Positions 1 through 11,948 of a DNA stretch of 64,000 bases are shown here, in pieces. The notes below the pieces were generated by a model. That model did not search any database. It worked only from the letters and a program-made list of their open reading frames with translations, and was not told the DNA's origin. Location of the stretch: assembly GCA_030544235.1 (NCBI GenBank), contig CM060464.1:35527602-35591601 (forward strand), written 5' to 3'. How positions within the stretch are numbered: the first letter of the stretch is position 1; every line of letters starts with the position of its first letter. Source of the stretch: Lepturacanthus savala (taxonomy: Eukaryota; Chordata; Actinopteri; Scombriformes; Trichiuridae). The translations under genes were made by a program, and so were the position numbers.

Positions 1-31
1 TAAGAGTGGGGAAAGGCTAAGCCGCGCAGCA

Positions 32-1184
32 ATGCCAGACGACTGCAAGCAGCAAGTCATCTTGCCAAAGGACTCGCACATCACAAGGCTTGTTCTTAGA
101 TATATTCATGATGTAACAGCACATGCAGGAAGGAATCACATGTTGGCTCAGTTGCGTCAGAGATTCTGGATTCCAGGAGCAAATGGAGCCATCAGGAGAA
201 TGTTGTCTAAGTGCATCATCTGCAAAAGGTTGCATGGCACAGCTGGTAAGCAACTCATGGCAGATTTACCAATGTGCAGAGTTCTGCCTGATGATCCTCC
301 ATTCACACGAGTCGGTGTCGACTACTTCGGCCCGTTCCTGGTGAAGAGAGGAAGAGGACATATAAAAAGATACGGTGTCATTTTTACTTGTCTCGCAGTT
401 CTAGCAGTGCATTTGGAAGTTGCTTCCTCGCTTGACACGGACGCATGCCTGAACGCGATCAGAAGATTCATAGCAAGAAGTGGACAAGTCAGAGAGATGT
501 ATTCAGACAACGGGACGAACTTCAGAGTAGCTGAAAGCGAGATGAGGAAAATGATAAGTGAGTGGAACAAAACGAAGATTGAAAGGCACCTGCAACAGAA
601 AGGTGTGCAGTGGCACTTCAATCCTCCGACAGGTTCCCACCACGGAGGAACCTGGGAGCGGCTCATCCGCTCTGTCAGAAAGATTCTGAACGCCACAGTG
701 AAGGAACAGATAATGGATGAGGAAAGCCTCCACACCTTGTTGTGTGAAGCGGAGGCTATCATAAACAGTAGGCCCATTACCAAGGCGTCTCCTGACATCA
801 ATGATTTAGAGGCCTTAACCCCGAATCACCTTCTGTTACTGAAAGTCAAGCCTGAGCTGCCTCCAGGAGTGTTCAGCAAGGACGAACCGAAGATGGAGAC
901 AAGTCCAGTACCTCACAGACATATTCTGGAAGCGCTGGTGCAAGGAGTACCTCATGCAGCTCCAAGAGCGACAACGATGGTCAACACCGGAGAGGAACTT
1001 CTGTGTCGGTGACATGGTGCTCATCGTTGATGACACATCTCCCAGAAACCCGTGGCCACTTGGAAGGATCACAGAGACTTTTCCAGACCGGAGAGGTTTC
1101 GTTAGGTGAAGGTCAAGACCCACACCAACGAGCTCTTGCGCCCAGTAATCAAGCTGTGTCTGCTGCAAGAGTCGGAGACGGACT
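32..1184 (+). pseudogene. BEL/Pao integrase, frameshifted
   Basis: Integrase region of a BEL/Pao pol polyprotein, which would join cDNA to host DNA. The first 290 or so residues read without a break: a zinc-binding N-terminal part with a CIICK motif, then the catalytic core with all three acidic residues visible (VDYFGPF, SDNGTNF and TWERLIRS), then the INSRPIT motif typical of this clade. Near position 893 the frame shifts by one base. The C-terminal domain continues in another frame through GDMVLIVDD and a PWPLGRI-like stretch, shifts again near 1108, and ends at a stop close to 1184. The start is arbitrary, since upstream pol lies outside the window. Family assignment is firm; function is lost. 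Confidence 0.85.
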
Positions 1185-1370
1185 GATGGACTTTTACATA
1201 TCCTTTTCATTGGTGATAGAGTGATATAGTTATGCACTTTAGTTAAAATTATTCAGTTATTCAGTTTGACTTAAGTGAATTTAAAGTATGATGATAGTGT
1301 GTCATTAGGCTCCTTGTATTTAAGTTTGAGTAATTGTTCCAAGGTATTGATAACAATTAGGGGCCGGAAA

Positions 1371-2145
1371 TGTAGGAGCCTAAATGCAGTTTATTTTATT
1401 TGGAATAATTTCTTATTTAAAAAGAAATGTAAGTTCATAAGTGGGCGACACGGTGGAGCAGGGGTTAGCGCTGCTGCCTCACAGCAAGAAGGTCGCAGGT
1501 TCAAGACCTCCTTGGTCCTGGGTCTGGGACCTTTCTGTGTGGAGTTTGCATGTTCTCCCCGTGTCTGCGTGGGTTTTCACCGGGTACTCCGGCTTCCTCC
1601 CACAGTCCAAAAACATGCTGAGGTTAATTGGCAACTCTAAATTGCCCATAGGTGTGAGTGTGTGAGTGAATGGTGTGTGTGCCCCACGATTGGCTGGCGA
1701 CCATCTGGGGTGTATCCCTGCCTCTCGCCGTAACGCGCTGGGATAGGCTCCAGCAGACCCCTGCGACCCTAATGAGGAATAAGCAGGTATAGAAAATGAC
1801 TGACTGACTGACTGTAAGTTCATAAGTAAGATTAATATTGTTTATTATTTCATTATTTAAAAGGATTTAACATATTATTTACATATGTACAAGATTTATT
1901 TTTATAACCGGAAGACAAGACTTTTATTGTGACATTTGTTATTCTCGGTTGCCATGGGAGCGAGGTCAGTAAGAACAGGAAGAAGATTGGAGCAAAATAG
2001 TTTTTTGACCTCTCTCTCCGCTGAAAGACGTTTTTATCGTGGAAATATTTTCAGTTTTGTAATGTTGTTTTAAGTTTTTAAATAAAGTTAAGTTTTTAAA
2101 TTAAGAAGTGGACTCGTGGTTTTATTTTGAAGCGTTTTTTATACA
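1371..2145 (+). repeat. Probable 3' LTR of the BEL/Pao element, split by a SINE
   Basis: The stretch starts with TGTAGGAGCC just after a purine-rich run that could be the polypurine tract, carries an AATAAA signal near 2081, and ends with ACA at 2145. Without the SINE it would be about 390 bp. The other LTR is outside the window, so these borders are inferred from the terminal dinucleotides and from where the SAMD3-like coding sequence resumes. Confidence 0.45.
1428..1827 (+). mobile_element. tRNA-like teleost SINE, full copy with target duplication
   Basis: This dispersed fish repeat begins GGGCGACACGGTGGAGCAGG, with an A-box-like GGTTAGCGCTG and a B-box-like GGTTCAAGACC as in tRNA-derived SINEs, and ends in a short GACT repeat. 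It is flanked by a perfect 15-bp direct repeat, TGTAAGTTCATAAGT (1428-1442 and 1813-1827), the signature of LINE-driven retroposition. It sits inside the BEL LTR, so it is the younger insertion. At least four more copies or fragments occur in the window, in both orientations. Confidence 0.8.
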
Positions 2146-5100
2146 TGGGAGCCTGATGAGCGTCAAGCTGAAGCTTCAATCAGAAAATACAGGACACGTA
2201 ATAACCTACACCTATGATGTAGAGATTCATCTATCAAAAGCAAATTGTGAATTCCTTACAAATGGCAAGCACCTGTGCCCAAATCCCAAACTCAAGTCAG
2301 ACATTTTGGATGCTTTGGCTTCTGCAATAACCAACTACACACCATACCCTTCAAATGCACAGTTGGATGATGTTGCAGAAGCATTGATTGTTAAACATCC
2401 ATGCTTAAAGGAACAGGGCTCTGTTACTGGATTCTACAGTTGGAAGATCAGCTTAAAGTATAAAATGGGCAACTATCGCACTAGGCTTAGGAATATGGGA
2501 TGCAAAGAGTTGAGCATCAACTCCATGAGAAACAGAAAACATGGCACATCCAGTAGCCCTAATCAAATGAAGAAACCAAGACGAGCGGAAGTCAACTTCC
2601 TTCCTGATTTCCCAGCTGAAGAAGACAGAGAGACTCTCGAGAAGGAGTGACTGGAACTGCTTTCTGAGGTCAAAAAAAGGAACAATAATCAGGTGATAAA
2701 GCAATGGAGAAAACCTTTGCTCATAGGCAGTATGAGGTGATTCAAGACATGCCCTTCATCGATGAATTCAAAAATAGATTTTTGAGGAACATGAGGTGAG
2801 TCTTGAACCGGAATTTCCTAAGCATGTTATCATGGCTTGGTGTTTTGAATAGTTGTAGCTTGTATAACATATGACTAACGTTTGTTTTTACGTTTTCTTT
2901 AGGAGCTCTGAAATTCCTAACTATTTTTCTTTAACTAATTTTTCTTCTATAGTTTTGTTTAGGCTCTTGGAGACTCCTGACTAACACTTTATTTCCTTAT
3001 TCATTCATGTATTTATTCTTGCAGGTTCTTCATTCGCATTTTTTGTCTGGACATGTTATTTGTATTTTGAACCTTTGAGTCACTGTAAAGGCTGTTCCTC
3101 AGGGGTCCAGCCATTAGCCATGTTGCCAAGTCCATTTCGTTCAATTGTGGACCAGTAGCTGTACATTTAAAAGTGCCAAAATGATCCACTAACTACTCCA
3201 AACTTTTTTTAGTAACATCTCATAAGTCAAGTAATTGTTCCGCTGAGAATTTGGATTTTCAGAGCAAATTGTAATTGTTCTGAAGCAGATTAAAAGTAAG
3301 AACTATATGAGTTGCGAGAAGAAAAACACCAATTGCAGATCGCGGTGCTCTTCTTGCACTGTTTTTTTCTGGCAGCTCCATCGGTGAAGACAGATCAGTA
3401 CGCCCACCTCAAATAGTTCCTATCTGCTGAAACTGTTATTGTAAATGGATCAATTACATAACATGATACGACATTAGGAAAACTACTTAAAAATATGTTG
3501 GAGTTTTCCTTGAAGAATGTATAAACCTTCCACTGTATTTTGTTTTTGTCTTGTTTCAAATGTGCCTAGGTGAGTGCAGAATTCACACGCATTACAACCA
3601 TCCCGCTCATCCCAAAGTTTATGGCGAAGCTGGACCATTACATGGTCACGTTATCCAGTCTGTTCTGCAAGAAAGGAGGAGCAGCAGACCGCAACATCAG
3701 AAACATTATGGCTGCCCTTGACCACGTGTGTGAATAGTTAATTGTATATTATTACATAGCTCTACATAATGCGAATCTCCTGATTGGTCCATTGGAGAGT
3801 GGCAGCTCCTTCCACATCATATGGCTGAAAATCAAACCTTGTGATCTGCGTGTGACCAAACATCACAGCTCTCCGCTTGTCTCGATGGCAATGCAAGTCA
3901 GCTACACAAATGCACCCCATAATCTCTTGTCTATGTCATATTTTAAGTTGTATTTTGATCAGCATTATGTTTCAAATTATTTCACCGCAGTAGCACTGTA
4001 TTACAGTCATTGTTCTTCTCCATGAGGAAGACCACTGGTATCATTAATTCCTTTTGATACAATTTGTTTTGATATTACATGTAGTATCAAGTTTGAGTCC
4101 ACCGCTTTCCGCCAGCACGTGGAGGGAGCTTTGTCTTGACAATTAGCCCAAACGAAAGGTGTGTATTCTAAGGCAAAAAGAATAAAAACGATATAATATA
4201 CACATAATGTTATCAGTATAGTAGATATGCCTTTGTGTGTATTACTTTCTGGGATTATTGTCAGTGTATTTCCTGTTGTGTTTTGCAGAATGACTCCATC
4301 ACAACAAGGAGAGCTTGCAGCCTCCAAGCTGTAGTTGTGTATCTCAATGAAGACCCTGAAAAGTTAGTGAAGGATATTGAAGTATAATGTAAGTGTATTG
4401 GTTGTCCATATTTTCATTTCCTTGTTAATATGTAATGCTTCTGTGATGAAGGGGAGGTATTGACTCTTATCTCCACATTCACTGTGCATACAGTTACTGT
4501 AAAGCAGGGATACTCAAATATGTTTGTTGAAGGGCCGCAATTTCTCGAAACAGATATTCAAATAAGCCTTGATTGAAATTAAAATCACCCTTTTTGCCCA
4601 ATTCTAATGTTAAAAAGTCAGGAAGTCTAAAATCCCAATTTAAGGCCATAAAAGTCTAACATTTTACTGATCGGTTTTCAAAATTAGGTGGCGGTGAGTG
4701 TTTTGTGTGTTTGGACCAACCATTTGATGACTAAAAGCTATGATATGGTGCTATGACAAAAATTTTGGAATTGAAATGAAATTTTTGGCTGGTCCAAAAA
4801 TTTTTGACCAACCATTTGATGACTAAAAGATATGATATGGTGCTATGACAAAAATTTCATTCAAAAACTCTTTAAAAAAAGTCTTAATATGTTGAAACTT
4901 GTCGGAACACTGAATAATTTAGTTGGTTATACTTTTATAAAATATTTTATTATACTTGCAAGCACATCATTTCCATGCATCTTTGGGGTTTTGTAATGAA
5001 AGCACTGCACTGCAAACTGTCCTGAAACACACATCTCTACATCTTGGAGGTACTCTTGGGTAATAGGACAAATGCATCACCAACAGACCATCAGCTCAGT

Positions 5101-5551
5101 CTGTCACGTTTGTGTACACGTGTCTGTAAATTGCATTTGGCTGCTATAGTTATGCGTTGTGTAGACCATTGGAATTAGCCATTAACCATTAGCCATTGGG
5201 AAAAAAAAGTTGGTAAAGACTCTTTTGTCTGTTCTGTCTGTTTTTAGAGCGAGGACCAAGAGGACATCGGAATGGACCAGAGGGTTATGGGCATCTATGT
5301 GGTTAAACATCCAGGTGCAGATGCTGAAGATGATCCTGAAGATGGTCGAAGGTGTGCAGGTGCTTCAGGGACTCAAAGATGTCACCAAAACTTGTGCCCT
5401 ACTCTTTGGAATTATCTACGACCTGAACCTGAGCTACCCAGCGGACCTCAGGTACACTTTTGAGTTCATTCAGAAGACCCTGATGGAGCTTGATGCACAC
5501 AGGCTTTCAGCCAAAATCCAGGTACTCAAAAACAAACTGCTAGATGATTGA
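2146..5551 (+). pseudogene. SAMD3-like multi-exon pseudogene
   Basis: Five blocks in order match the fish family named sterile alpha motif domain-containing protein 3-like. Block 1 (about 2146-2790) includes VAEALIVKHPCLKE and MGNYRTRLRNMGCKEL. Block 2 (about 3570-3732) reads EFTRITTIPLIPKFMAKLD. Block 3 (about 4289-4387) includes VVVYLNEDPEKLVKD. Block 4 (about 5250-5551) includes GIYVVKHPGAD and ends QVLKNKLLDD before a stop. Defects are clear: a TGA at 2648 where coding similarity continues, another stop near 2738, and a frameshift near 5345. The protein N-terminus is missing where the BEL element joins. Introns hold repeats. The SAM domain itself is not visible here. The assignment comes from remembered family sequences; an inactivated member of a multicopy family is the simplest reading. 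Confidence 0.7.
4506..4900 (+). repeat. hAT-like repeat end and a 52-bp direct repeat in a SAMD3-like intron
   Basis: A segment starting CAGGGATACTCAAATATG, followed by GAAGGGCCGCAATTTC, looks like one terminus of a hAT-type non-autonomous element; no matching right end was found. Inside it, 4714-4765 and 4806-4857 are direct repeats of 52 bp with one mismatch, starting GACCAACCATTTGATGAC. The repeat seems to be a local duplication. Confidence 0.4.
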
Positions 5552-5559
5552 GTGAGGAC

Positions 5560-6258
5560 CTGCTGCATGTTCTGACGTGACTTTTTTTTTTTAAGTCCAG
5601 CTCTTTTAAGTCCAGTACTGATTGTTCTGTGTACACCAATAGGTGTTTGCATCAGTAAGCCACTACTTAAAGTCACTAACTGTTAATTGTTAACTGTTGA
5701 TTCAGTATTTTTGTAATATTTTGCTTGAGGCCGCATGGTTGGAGCTACAAGTGGGTTCGAGATTCAAAATGTTTTATTGGCAACTTATTACATCTTGGAA
5801 GTACTGCAGGTTGTGGTCTGGGTTGCCTCAAATGTTTGTTTTTAATGCAGCTTACTGGAGCTGTGGTTTGACTGGCTTTTGTATACACCAGTAATCGTTT
5901 GGTACAGTGTTTTGTACATTTTGAAACAACAAAAGTGTGCGTGTGTGTGGGGTTTCCTGAACCAAGGCAAGGTTTAAACACAACAGTTTGTGGGAGACTG
6001 TAACAAAAGCAGAGAATAGAGGGATACAAAAATAGGGAAATTCAAAATGGAAAATTGCAGAAATTACTATAATATTTTTAGCATGAATTATGCAAGTGGT
6101 GTTCATAGACACGATAGACATTTACAGTATTTTCAGTTTGTAAGAAAAGTATGTTAATTGTAAAGTTGAGTCAAAGATAAACCTCAAATTGAGCTAACTT
6201 GCATTTGTAAGACAACAGAGAAACTTTTGTTTGTAAGTTTAATTGGCCTGAAATGTTT
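5560..6258. other. Intergenic, no feature recognised
   Basis: AT-rich sequence with no coding similarity, no tandem array and no terminal repeats that I can recognise. Confidence 0.5.
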
Positions 6259-6415
6259 TACAGTGAAGAAACATTTTTATGTGAATTCAACAAATCATTT
6301 TCGTGTTTGAACTGTTAAACACGAAAAAGATTTGTTGAATTTATATAAAAATGTTTATTCAAGTTGTTCCTCTGAGTACAAGTACAATATAACACAGACT
6401 ATTAAGTATATGTTA

Positions 6416-6461
<46 letters not shown>

Positions 6462-6860
6462 TATCATATACTTAATAGTCTGTGTTACATTGTACTTGTA
6501 CTCAGAGGAACCACTTGACTACCACATAACCACATAACTATTGAGTATAATCCACATAATGTATTTAAGTAGATATTGATAAAATATATTGAGTATAATT
6601 TACTATGTATTATTAAGTTGCTTTTAATAGAAGTTATTGAGTGAAACTTTATCTATATTGATCTATATTGAGTAAATAATAGTAATTACTGATTCAAATC
6701 TGTTCAATTTACTCAATACTTTCTAGTAACACCTACTTAACAATATAGTGTACAATATACTCAATAGTCTTCATTAATAGGTACTTAACAAAGTTACGTG
6801 GAACCACTTGAAGAAACATTTTTAAGTAAATCCAACAAATCTTGTTGAGTATAAAAAACG
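6259..6860. repeat. Foldback repeat with two adjacent long hairpins
   Basis: Two imperfect palindromes lie side by side. In the first, arms 6270-6308 and 6317-6356 match at about nine bases in ten around an 8-base loop. In the second, arms 6360-6418 and 6460-6518 differ at only a few positions and enclose a (TA)n run at 6419-6459. A partial copy of the outer unit recurs at about 6800-6850 in direct orientation, and ATTGAGTA motifs in both orientations lie between. The structure fits a foldback MITE, but I see no target duplication or transposase, so the class is open. Confidence 0.6.
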
Positions 6861-7399
6861 TTCTAACTCTTAAATAGTATTTTCTAAATATGAGTGTGCC
6901 TACTATTATCTACATATTCTGTACCTTCTTGTATTGAGTGTATTCACAGAGAAAGCATCCATCAAAGCTTGCTGATCTTAGTACATGTGCACAGAAGTTG
7001 CCGCAGGAGCAAGGTAAAAGTAAGCAGAGCAAGCTCCAAGACAACAAGTATTCCCTTGTTTAGTGTCACAGCAATCAGTAATTTTAGTGTTGTTCATTTG
7101 TTTTCCATCAACAAATTCATATTAACAACATTTCAATACAGAATACAAGGAGTTTTATTTGCCATATACTGATTGATACTAAAAAAGCATAACATGAAGT
7201 GAAATTACAGTTATCTGTCTGTACTGTCCATAGGCGTGTTTATTAGTGGGAGGTGGGGGATTCAAGTGCAATAGTGTTATTGCATACTGGAATATGCTAT
7301 CTGACTTTGTAGCTGTCCATAGTAGTCTTTAAGAACAAATAGCTCAGTACTTAATTTCCCCATGCTGTCTATCATTAAACAGGACTATTGTATCTGAGG
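6861..7399. other. Intergenic, no feature recognised
   Basis: AT-rich spacer between the foldback repeat and the hAT transposase remnant. Nothing recognisable was seen. Confidence 0.45.
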
Positions 7400-7720
7400 C
7401 ATCACTTCCATGAGATGGCCGAGGCTGAGATAAAAGATAAAAGTAACATTCCTTGGACGAAAAGGACTTCTTCTCCACAATGAAGTCCTGCAGGTCAGAG
7501 GGTTCTGGGGAAGTGGAGGGCTCCTTGCCTATGTGTCGGAGAGTATGGACCTGCTGAACTCATTCCCAAACATAAAAAAAATGAAACTCCACACAGGCCT
7601 TCCAGCCTCAGCTGTCTATGAGAGGCTTTTTAGTTTGGCTGAAATAGTCTTCACAACAAAGAGATCACGACTTACTGCAACAAAGTTTGAAAATCAGCTG
7701 CTGCTGAAACTGAACAAGAG
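7400..7720 (+). pseudogene. hAT transposase C-terminal (dimerisation) remnant
   Basis: A reading frame from about 7533 carries the hallmark of the hAT family C-terminal dimerisation domain: TGLPASAVYERLFSLAEIVF, then a TTKRSRLT...ENQLLLKLNKSF stretch. In hAT transposases and ZBED proteins this end packs onto the catalytic core. Only this part is left; no BED finger or catalytic residues lie nearby and the sequence upstream reads in broken frames. It may be a transposon relic or a fragment of a ZBED-like gene; the lack of upstream exons favours a relic. Confidence 0.7.
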
Positions 7721-7900
7721 CTTTTCAATTCTAAATTTTATTTATCCTTATCACAGTATTGTCAAAGTTGATTAAAACAACTTGTACCAGATTTGATTCA
7801 TGACTCATCCTTTTTTTTTGCATTAAATGACTGAAAGTAACTAAGTAACTTTTACTCAAATTACATTTTAAACGAAATACTTTTTTACTTTTACTCGAGT

Positions 7901-7903
<3 letters not shown>

Positions 7904-7977
<74 letters not shown>
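7904..7977. repeat. (TA)n(GA)n microsatellite
   Basis: About 56 bases of TA followed by 17 of GA. The sequence just before it (TTTTTTACTTTTACTCGAGT) resembles a hAT-MITE end, but no partner end was found. Confidence 0.9.
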
Positions 7978-8025
7978 TTTGATAAAAAGTAAGAGTAAAG
8001 AGTAGAGTATGTGTATATACGTATA

Positions 8026-8850
8026 TACACTCACTGGTCACCATATTGACATGATGGCATCACACAGTTGGTGCAGATTTGTCGGCTGCACATCCATGAT
8101 GCGAATCTCCCGTTCCACCACATCCCAAAGATGCTCTATTGGATTGAGATCTGGTGAATGTGGAGGCCATTTGAGTACAGTGAACTCATTGTCATTTTCA
8201 AGAAACCAGACTAAGATGATTCCAGCTTTATGACATGGCGCATTATCCTGCTGAAAGTAGCCATCAGAAGTTGGGTACATTGTGGTCATAAAGGGATGGA
8301 CATGGTCAGCAACAATACTCAGTAGGCTACGGCGTTGCAATGATGCTCAATTGGTACCAAGGGGCCCAAAGAGTGCCAAGAAAATATTTCCCACACCGTT
8401 ACACCACCACCACCAGCCTGAACCGTTGATACAAGGCAGGATGGATCCATGCTTTCATGTTGTTGACGCCAAATTCTGACCCTACCATCCGAATGACGCA
8501 GCAGAAATCGAGACTCATCAGACCAGGCAACGTTTTTCCAATCTTCTATTCAATTTCAATTCAATTCTTTAATTTCGATGAGCGTGAAAATCCCAGTAGA
8601 TCAGCAGTTTCTGAAATACTCAGACCAGCCCTTCTGGCACCAACAACCATGCCACGTTCAAAGGCACTCAAATCACCTTTCTTCCCCATACTGATGCTCG
8701 GTTTGAACTGCAGGAGATTGTCTTGACCATGTCTACATGCCTAAATGCACTGAGTTGCATGTTCCAGTTCCATATGATTGGCTGATTAGAAATTAAGTGT
8801 TAACGAGCAGTTGGACAGGTGTACCTAATAAAGTGGCCGGTGAGTCTATA
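8026..8850 (-). mobile_element. Tc1-like transposon, internally deleted copy
   Basis: Minus-strand Tc1-like element. Its 5' end at 8850 reads ACTCACCGGCCACTTTATTA, followed by the usual GGTACACCTGTCCA. Inside are the start of the transposase (MGKKGDLSAFE...) near 8687 and the catalytic C-terminal part at 8038-8340, with DNAPCHKA and HSPDLNPIEHLWD. The middle of the transposase is missing; a short unrelated AT-rich filler sits near 8540-8580. The 3' terminal repeat is cut to about 20 bases at 8026. It cannot encode a working transposase. A second copy lies at 13690. Confidence 0.85.
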
Positions 8851-8851
8851 T

Positions 8852-9528
8852 TAGGGGTGTGACAAGACACTCAGCTCACGAGACGAGACGAGACACGAGA
8901 TTGGGTTCATGAGATCGAGAAGAGACGAGATTTTAAGCAAACTAAATTACAAATTATATGAATGCCTGGACAACAGACTTTTATTTAACTGAGTTGCACA
9001 TGGATTTTATAACTCGTTAACTCGTTAAAGCGTTTTAATGAACTTCTTCCTTTTAATGAACTTCTTCCTCTACAAATTGAAACTAAAATAAAATGTTATA
9101 AAAGTTAAAATATATAGAAAAAAATTATACATTTGCCCTTTTTTCAAGTGCAAACAATATGTGCAAAACAAAAAGTCCTTCTCTGTCAGCAGGCGCAGTT
9201 GTTGATTTGAGTACTGAGCTGTGGTAGTGCTGTAAATGCATTGTGCTCGTATTCGCCGCGCTGTACGGCATTGTTTGCATACAGTGTCTGCATATTGTCC
9301 GTGTCTTATCAGTCACTCTCTTGCCATTTATCATTTCTGCCGGGAACCCAAAATGCTGCCAAACAAACGATTTAAAAGCGGCGGGGGCATCGTCAATAGT
9401 AATACCTGTGTTTTCTGTCATTCTGGCTGCTTGCTGGATAAATTTCGCGAGACAGAATTTTAACACGACGAGCAATCTCGTCAAATCACATCTCGCGAGA
9501 TCTCATCACACAAGATCTTGTCACACCC

Positions 9529-9531
<3 letters not shown>
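8852..9531 (-). mobile_element. hAT element with BED-finger exon and short terminal inverted repeats
   Basis: The element runs from TAGGGGTGTGACAAGA to TCTTGTCACACCCCTA, a matched 16-bp terminal inverted repeat. It directly abuts the Tc1 copy. An open frame on the minus strand holds a BED-type zinc finger, so this is a hAT derivative that lost its catalytic part. The expected 8-bp target duplication cannot be read because the right flank is a TA repeat. Confidence 0.7.
9125..9484 (-). pseudogene. BED zinc-finger exon of a hAT transposase
   Basis: The 119-residue frame contains SFVWQHFGF, then CRHC and a HLQHYHS ending, giving the C-x2-C...H-x4-H pattern of a BED DNA-binding finger. In hAT transposases this is the N-terminal DNA-binding domain. 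No catalytic domain follows within the terminal repeats, so the exon belongs to an internally deleted copy. The frame begins upstream of the finger and the true start is uncertain. Confidence 0.65.

Positions 9532-9572
<41 letters not shown>
9532..9572. repeat. (TA)n microsatellite
   Basis: About 41 bases of TA passing into a short CA run, immediately right of the hAT element. Confidence 0.9.
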
Positions 9573-9578
<6 letters not shown>

Positions 9579-9846
9579 AACAAAAGTAAACACATGAGAT
9601 GATGATGGAGTGAACAAATACTTTAAAGGAATTGTAAATAAATACAAGTAAAAGGAATAAAAGCAGTACAAATCAATAAAAAGTATAAAGAAACGTCACA
9701 GCCAGTATATAAAATATGGTAATCAGGTCACCATGGTAATTATACAATGAAGTGAGACTAATGAGTATCGATACAATAAAATTAGTTAACTTTTCCATCT
9801 TTGCCTTTGACTTAACAGTCTGAGAATTTCCACAGACTGATCTGGC

Positions 9847-9941
9847 CTCAGCATTGACCTGTGTGGACCTGATCTCAGCGTGGACCCGTGTGGACCTGGT
9901 CTCAGTGTGGACCCATCTGGACCTGGTCTCAGTGTGCATCC
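9847..9941. repeat. 27-bp minisatellite, about 3.5 units
   Basis: Units start at 9847, 9874, 9901 and 9928, each beginning CTCAG and containing GTGGACC. The spacing is exactly 27 bp. No function is apparent. Confidence 0.85.
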
Positions 9942-10769
9942 GGTAAACTTGGCCATTGTTTCCTTTGGTCTAAGTGTCTGTCAGTGTCTCTTTGATGTGT
10001 TGATTTTTCCTGCTGGGCGAGCTCCCAATGTTTATTCCACAGCTGAAGTGATGACAGGTATCAGTAGGTTGGGTGTGTGTGGTGGTAGGTAGGTATGTGT
10101 GTGTAGTGGTAGGTATGTGTGTGTGTGTAATGGACACTCCCTTGGTCTCCAGGTGTGTGCGTAGCTGACATTCACATGTCTTCTCATTACTGTGTGTTGG
10201 TGTTGAACACACACACATACATGAACGCCCATGTATGTGTGTGTGTGCAAGTGTGTGTGTGAGTAAGTATGTAAACGTGTGTGTTTCCTGCCTCAGGCAG
10301 TCTGGGATTTTAACAGCTAACGTTTCCCCAGTGACAACCATTAGCTGCTAAAATCTTCCCTGCTTGCTGCTCTGTTTGTTTACCTGCAGCAGCCATGTTG
10401 TTGCCATGTTTAGTTATTGTCCTTGTGTGTGTTTAACAGGGTCATGAGGGAGAAGCAACAGGTACGACAGGTACAACCAGACCAGATGTCCACTCACTTT
10501 ATACATGTGGAAGTTTGCACATATTCAATGTTCACCATACACAACATATTTTGTTCCAACACATTATAATTAATTTTTCTATATTATTTTCTACCATGAG
10601 CATATTTATCACTATAATAATGTCTATGACTAGATGTGTGTTTATTATGAACAGGACGAAATAATAAACTGATAAATTGTAAAATATGTAGTTAGTGGAG
10701 AAGTTTACATTTATAAATACTGTCTGCTTACCAAAATATTATAATGAATCATGAACCATCAAAAACAGT
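9942..10769. other. Intergenic with TG-rich stretches
   Basis: TG-rich simple sequence near 10070-10270; otherwise nothing recognised. Confidence 0.5.
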
Positions 10770-11815
10770 CATCTATCTAGACTCATTTCCTTCCTTCAAC
10801 CTTTCTGAACTCTTCATTGATTTCTTCATTCAAAATATCTACCTGACTTTTGGACCCTATACCAGTTGGATTGCCTAGACATTTTACTTTGATCAGCACT
10901 TGCTTGCTGGAAATGCTCTTGATTATCTGGCTATTACCACAGTCCTTCAGAGTAGTTGTAATTAAACCACTTCTCAAAAAACTTGCGCTTGACTCAGGTG
11001 TTTTAGCCAATGAGACCTATATCCAACCTTCCCTTTCTCTCTAAGATCCAGGAAAAAGCAGTTGCCAAACAGCTGTGTGAGTTCCTACACAAAAAAAGGT
11101 TTATATAATGATTTCCAGTCAGGATTTAGAATGCATCATAACACAGAGACGGCAGCGATGGAGGTTTAAAATGACATTCTCAATGTGGTGGATAAAGGAT
11201 TTCTCTCCATTCTTGTTTTAGTGCTTACTGCTACTTGACACTATTATTATAGTACTATACAATAGTATTTGACACCATTGGTCATCAGATCCTACCACAG
11301 AGACTAGAGCACCTTATTTGTATAAAAGTGACTGCAATAAGCAGGTTTAAGTCCTATCTCTCAGATTGTTCCCAAATTGTTCATGTTAACAATGTTTCTT
11401 CTATCTGTACAAAGGTTAGACATTGAGTTCCACAAGTTCCTGTACTTGGACTAATTCTCTTTATTTGCTCCCTTTAGGTAAAGACTATATTAATTTTCAC
11501 TGTTACATGGATGATACACAACTGTATCTGTCATTTACACCAAATGAAGCCAACCAGTTAGCAAAACTTCAATAATGTCTTAAGGACATAATATCCTGGA
11601 TGACCTGAAACTTCTTGCTGCTTAAATCAGACAAAACTGAAGTTATTGTGCTTGGGCCTGAACACCTGAGAAATTCAATATCCTGTCATATAGCTACTTT
11701 GGATGGCATCCTTTTGGCCTTCAGCATCACTGTAAGAAATATGGGAGTCATCTTTGATCAGGATATGCCATTCACTGCCCACATTCAACACATTTCTAGG
11801 ACTGCCTAACTGAGG
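10770..11815 (+). pseudogene. L2-clade LINE reverse transcriptase remnant
   Basis: A heavily decayed fragment of an L2/Maui-type ORF2. Recognisable blocks in order are [10 protein letters not shown] near 10950, a FQSGFR-like block near 11120, a FDTI-like block near 11270, the active-site motif [10 protein letters not shown] near 11505, and DKTEVIVLGPE near 11630. Stops and frame changes occur between nearly all blocks. The active site reads YMDD where the family usually has YADD. It is much older than the two L2-type copies at 26 and 52 kb. Confidence 0.75.
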
Positions 11816-11948
11816 CTTTGTCGGTTCAGCTGAAGCAGCAGCAGAGTGTTAATGCAGATGCGACACTATATTTATTATATAAATAACACTTATATTTTGA
11901 TTTCAGTGCTAATTCTTTAGCTCGCTAAGTTAAATAGCCAGACACCAA

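Larger units (their letters stand above)
1..2145 (+). mobile_element. BEL/Pao LTR retrotransposon, 3' part
   Basis: This is the 3' portion of a BEL/Pao-clade LTR retrotransposon; its 5' part lies outside the window. It holds the integrase, a short non-coding stretch, then a probable 3' LTR with a SINE inside it. The coding part carries two frameshifts, so the copy is dead. The LTR is followed directly by SAMD3-like coding sequence, which suggests the element landed in an exon of that gene. The target duplication cannot be checked because the left end is missing. Confidence 0.8.

Noticed and set aside
1443..1812. A tRNA gene from the A- and B-box-like sequences
   Set aside because: No cloverleaf can be drawn; the segment is a dispersed SINE with target duplication.
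7731..8030. Tyr/Ile-repeat frame
   Set aside because: It is translation of the (TA)n run next to a Tc1 end.
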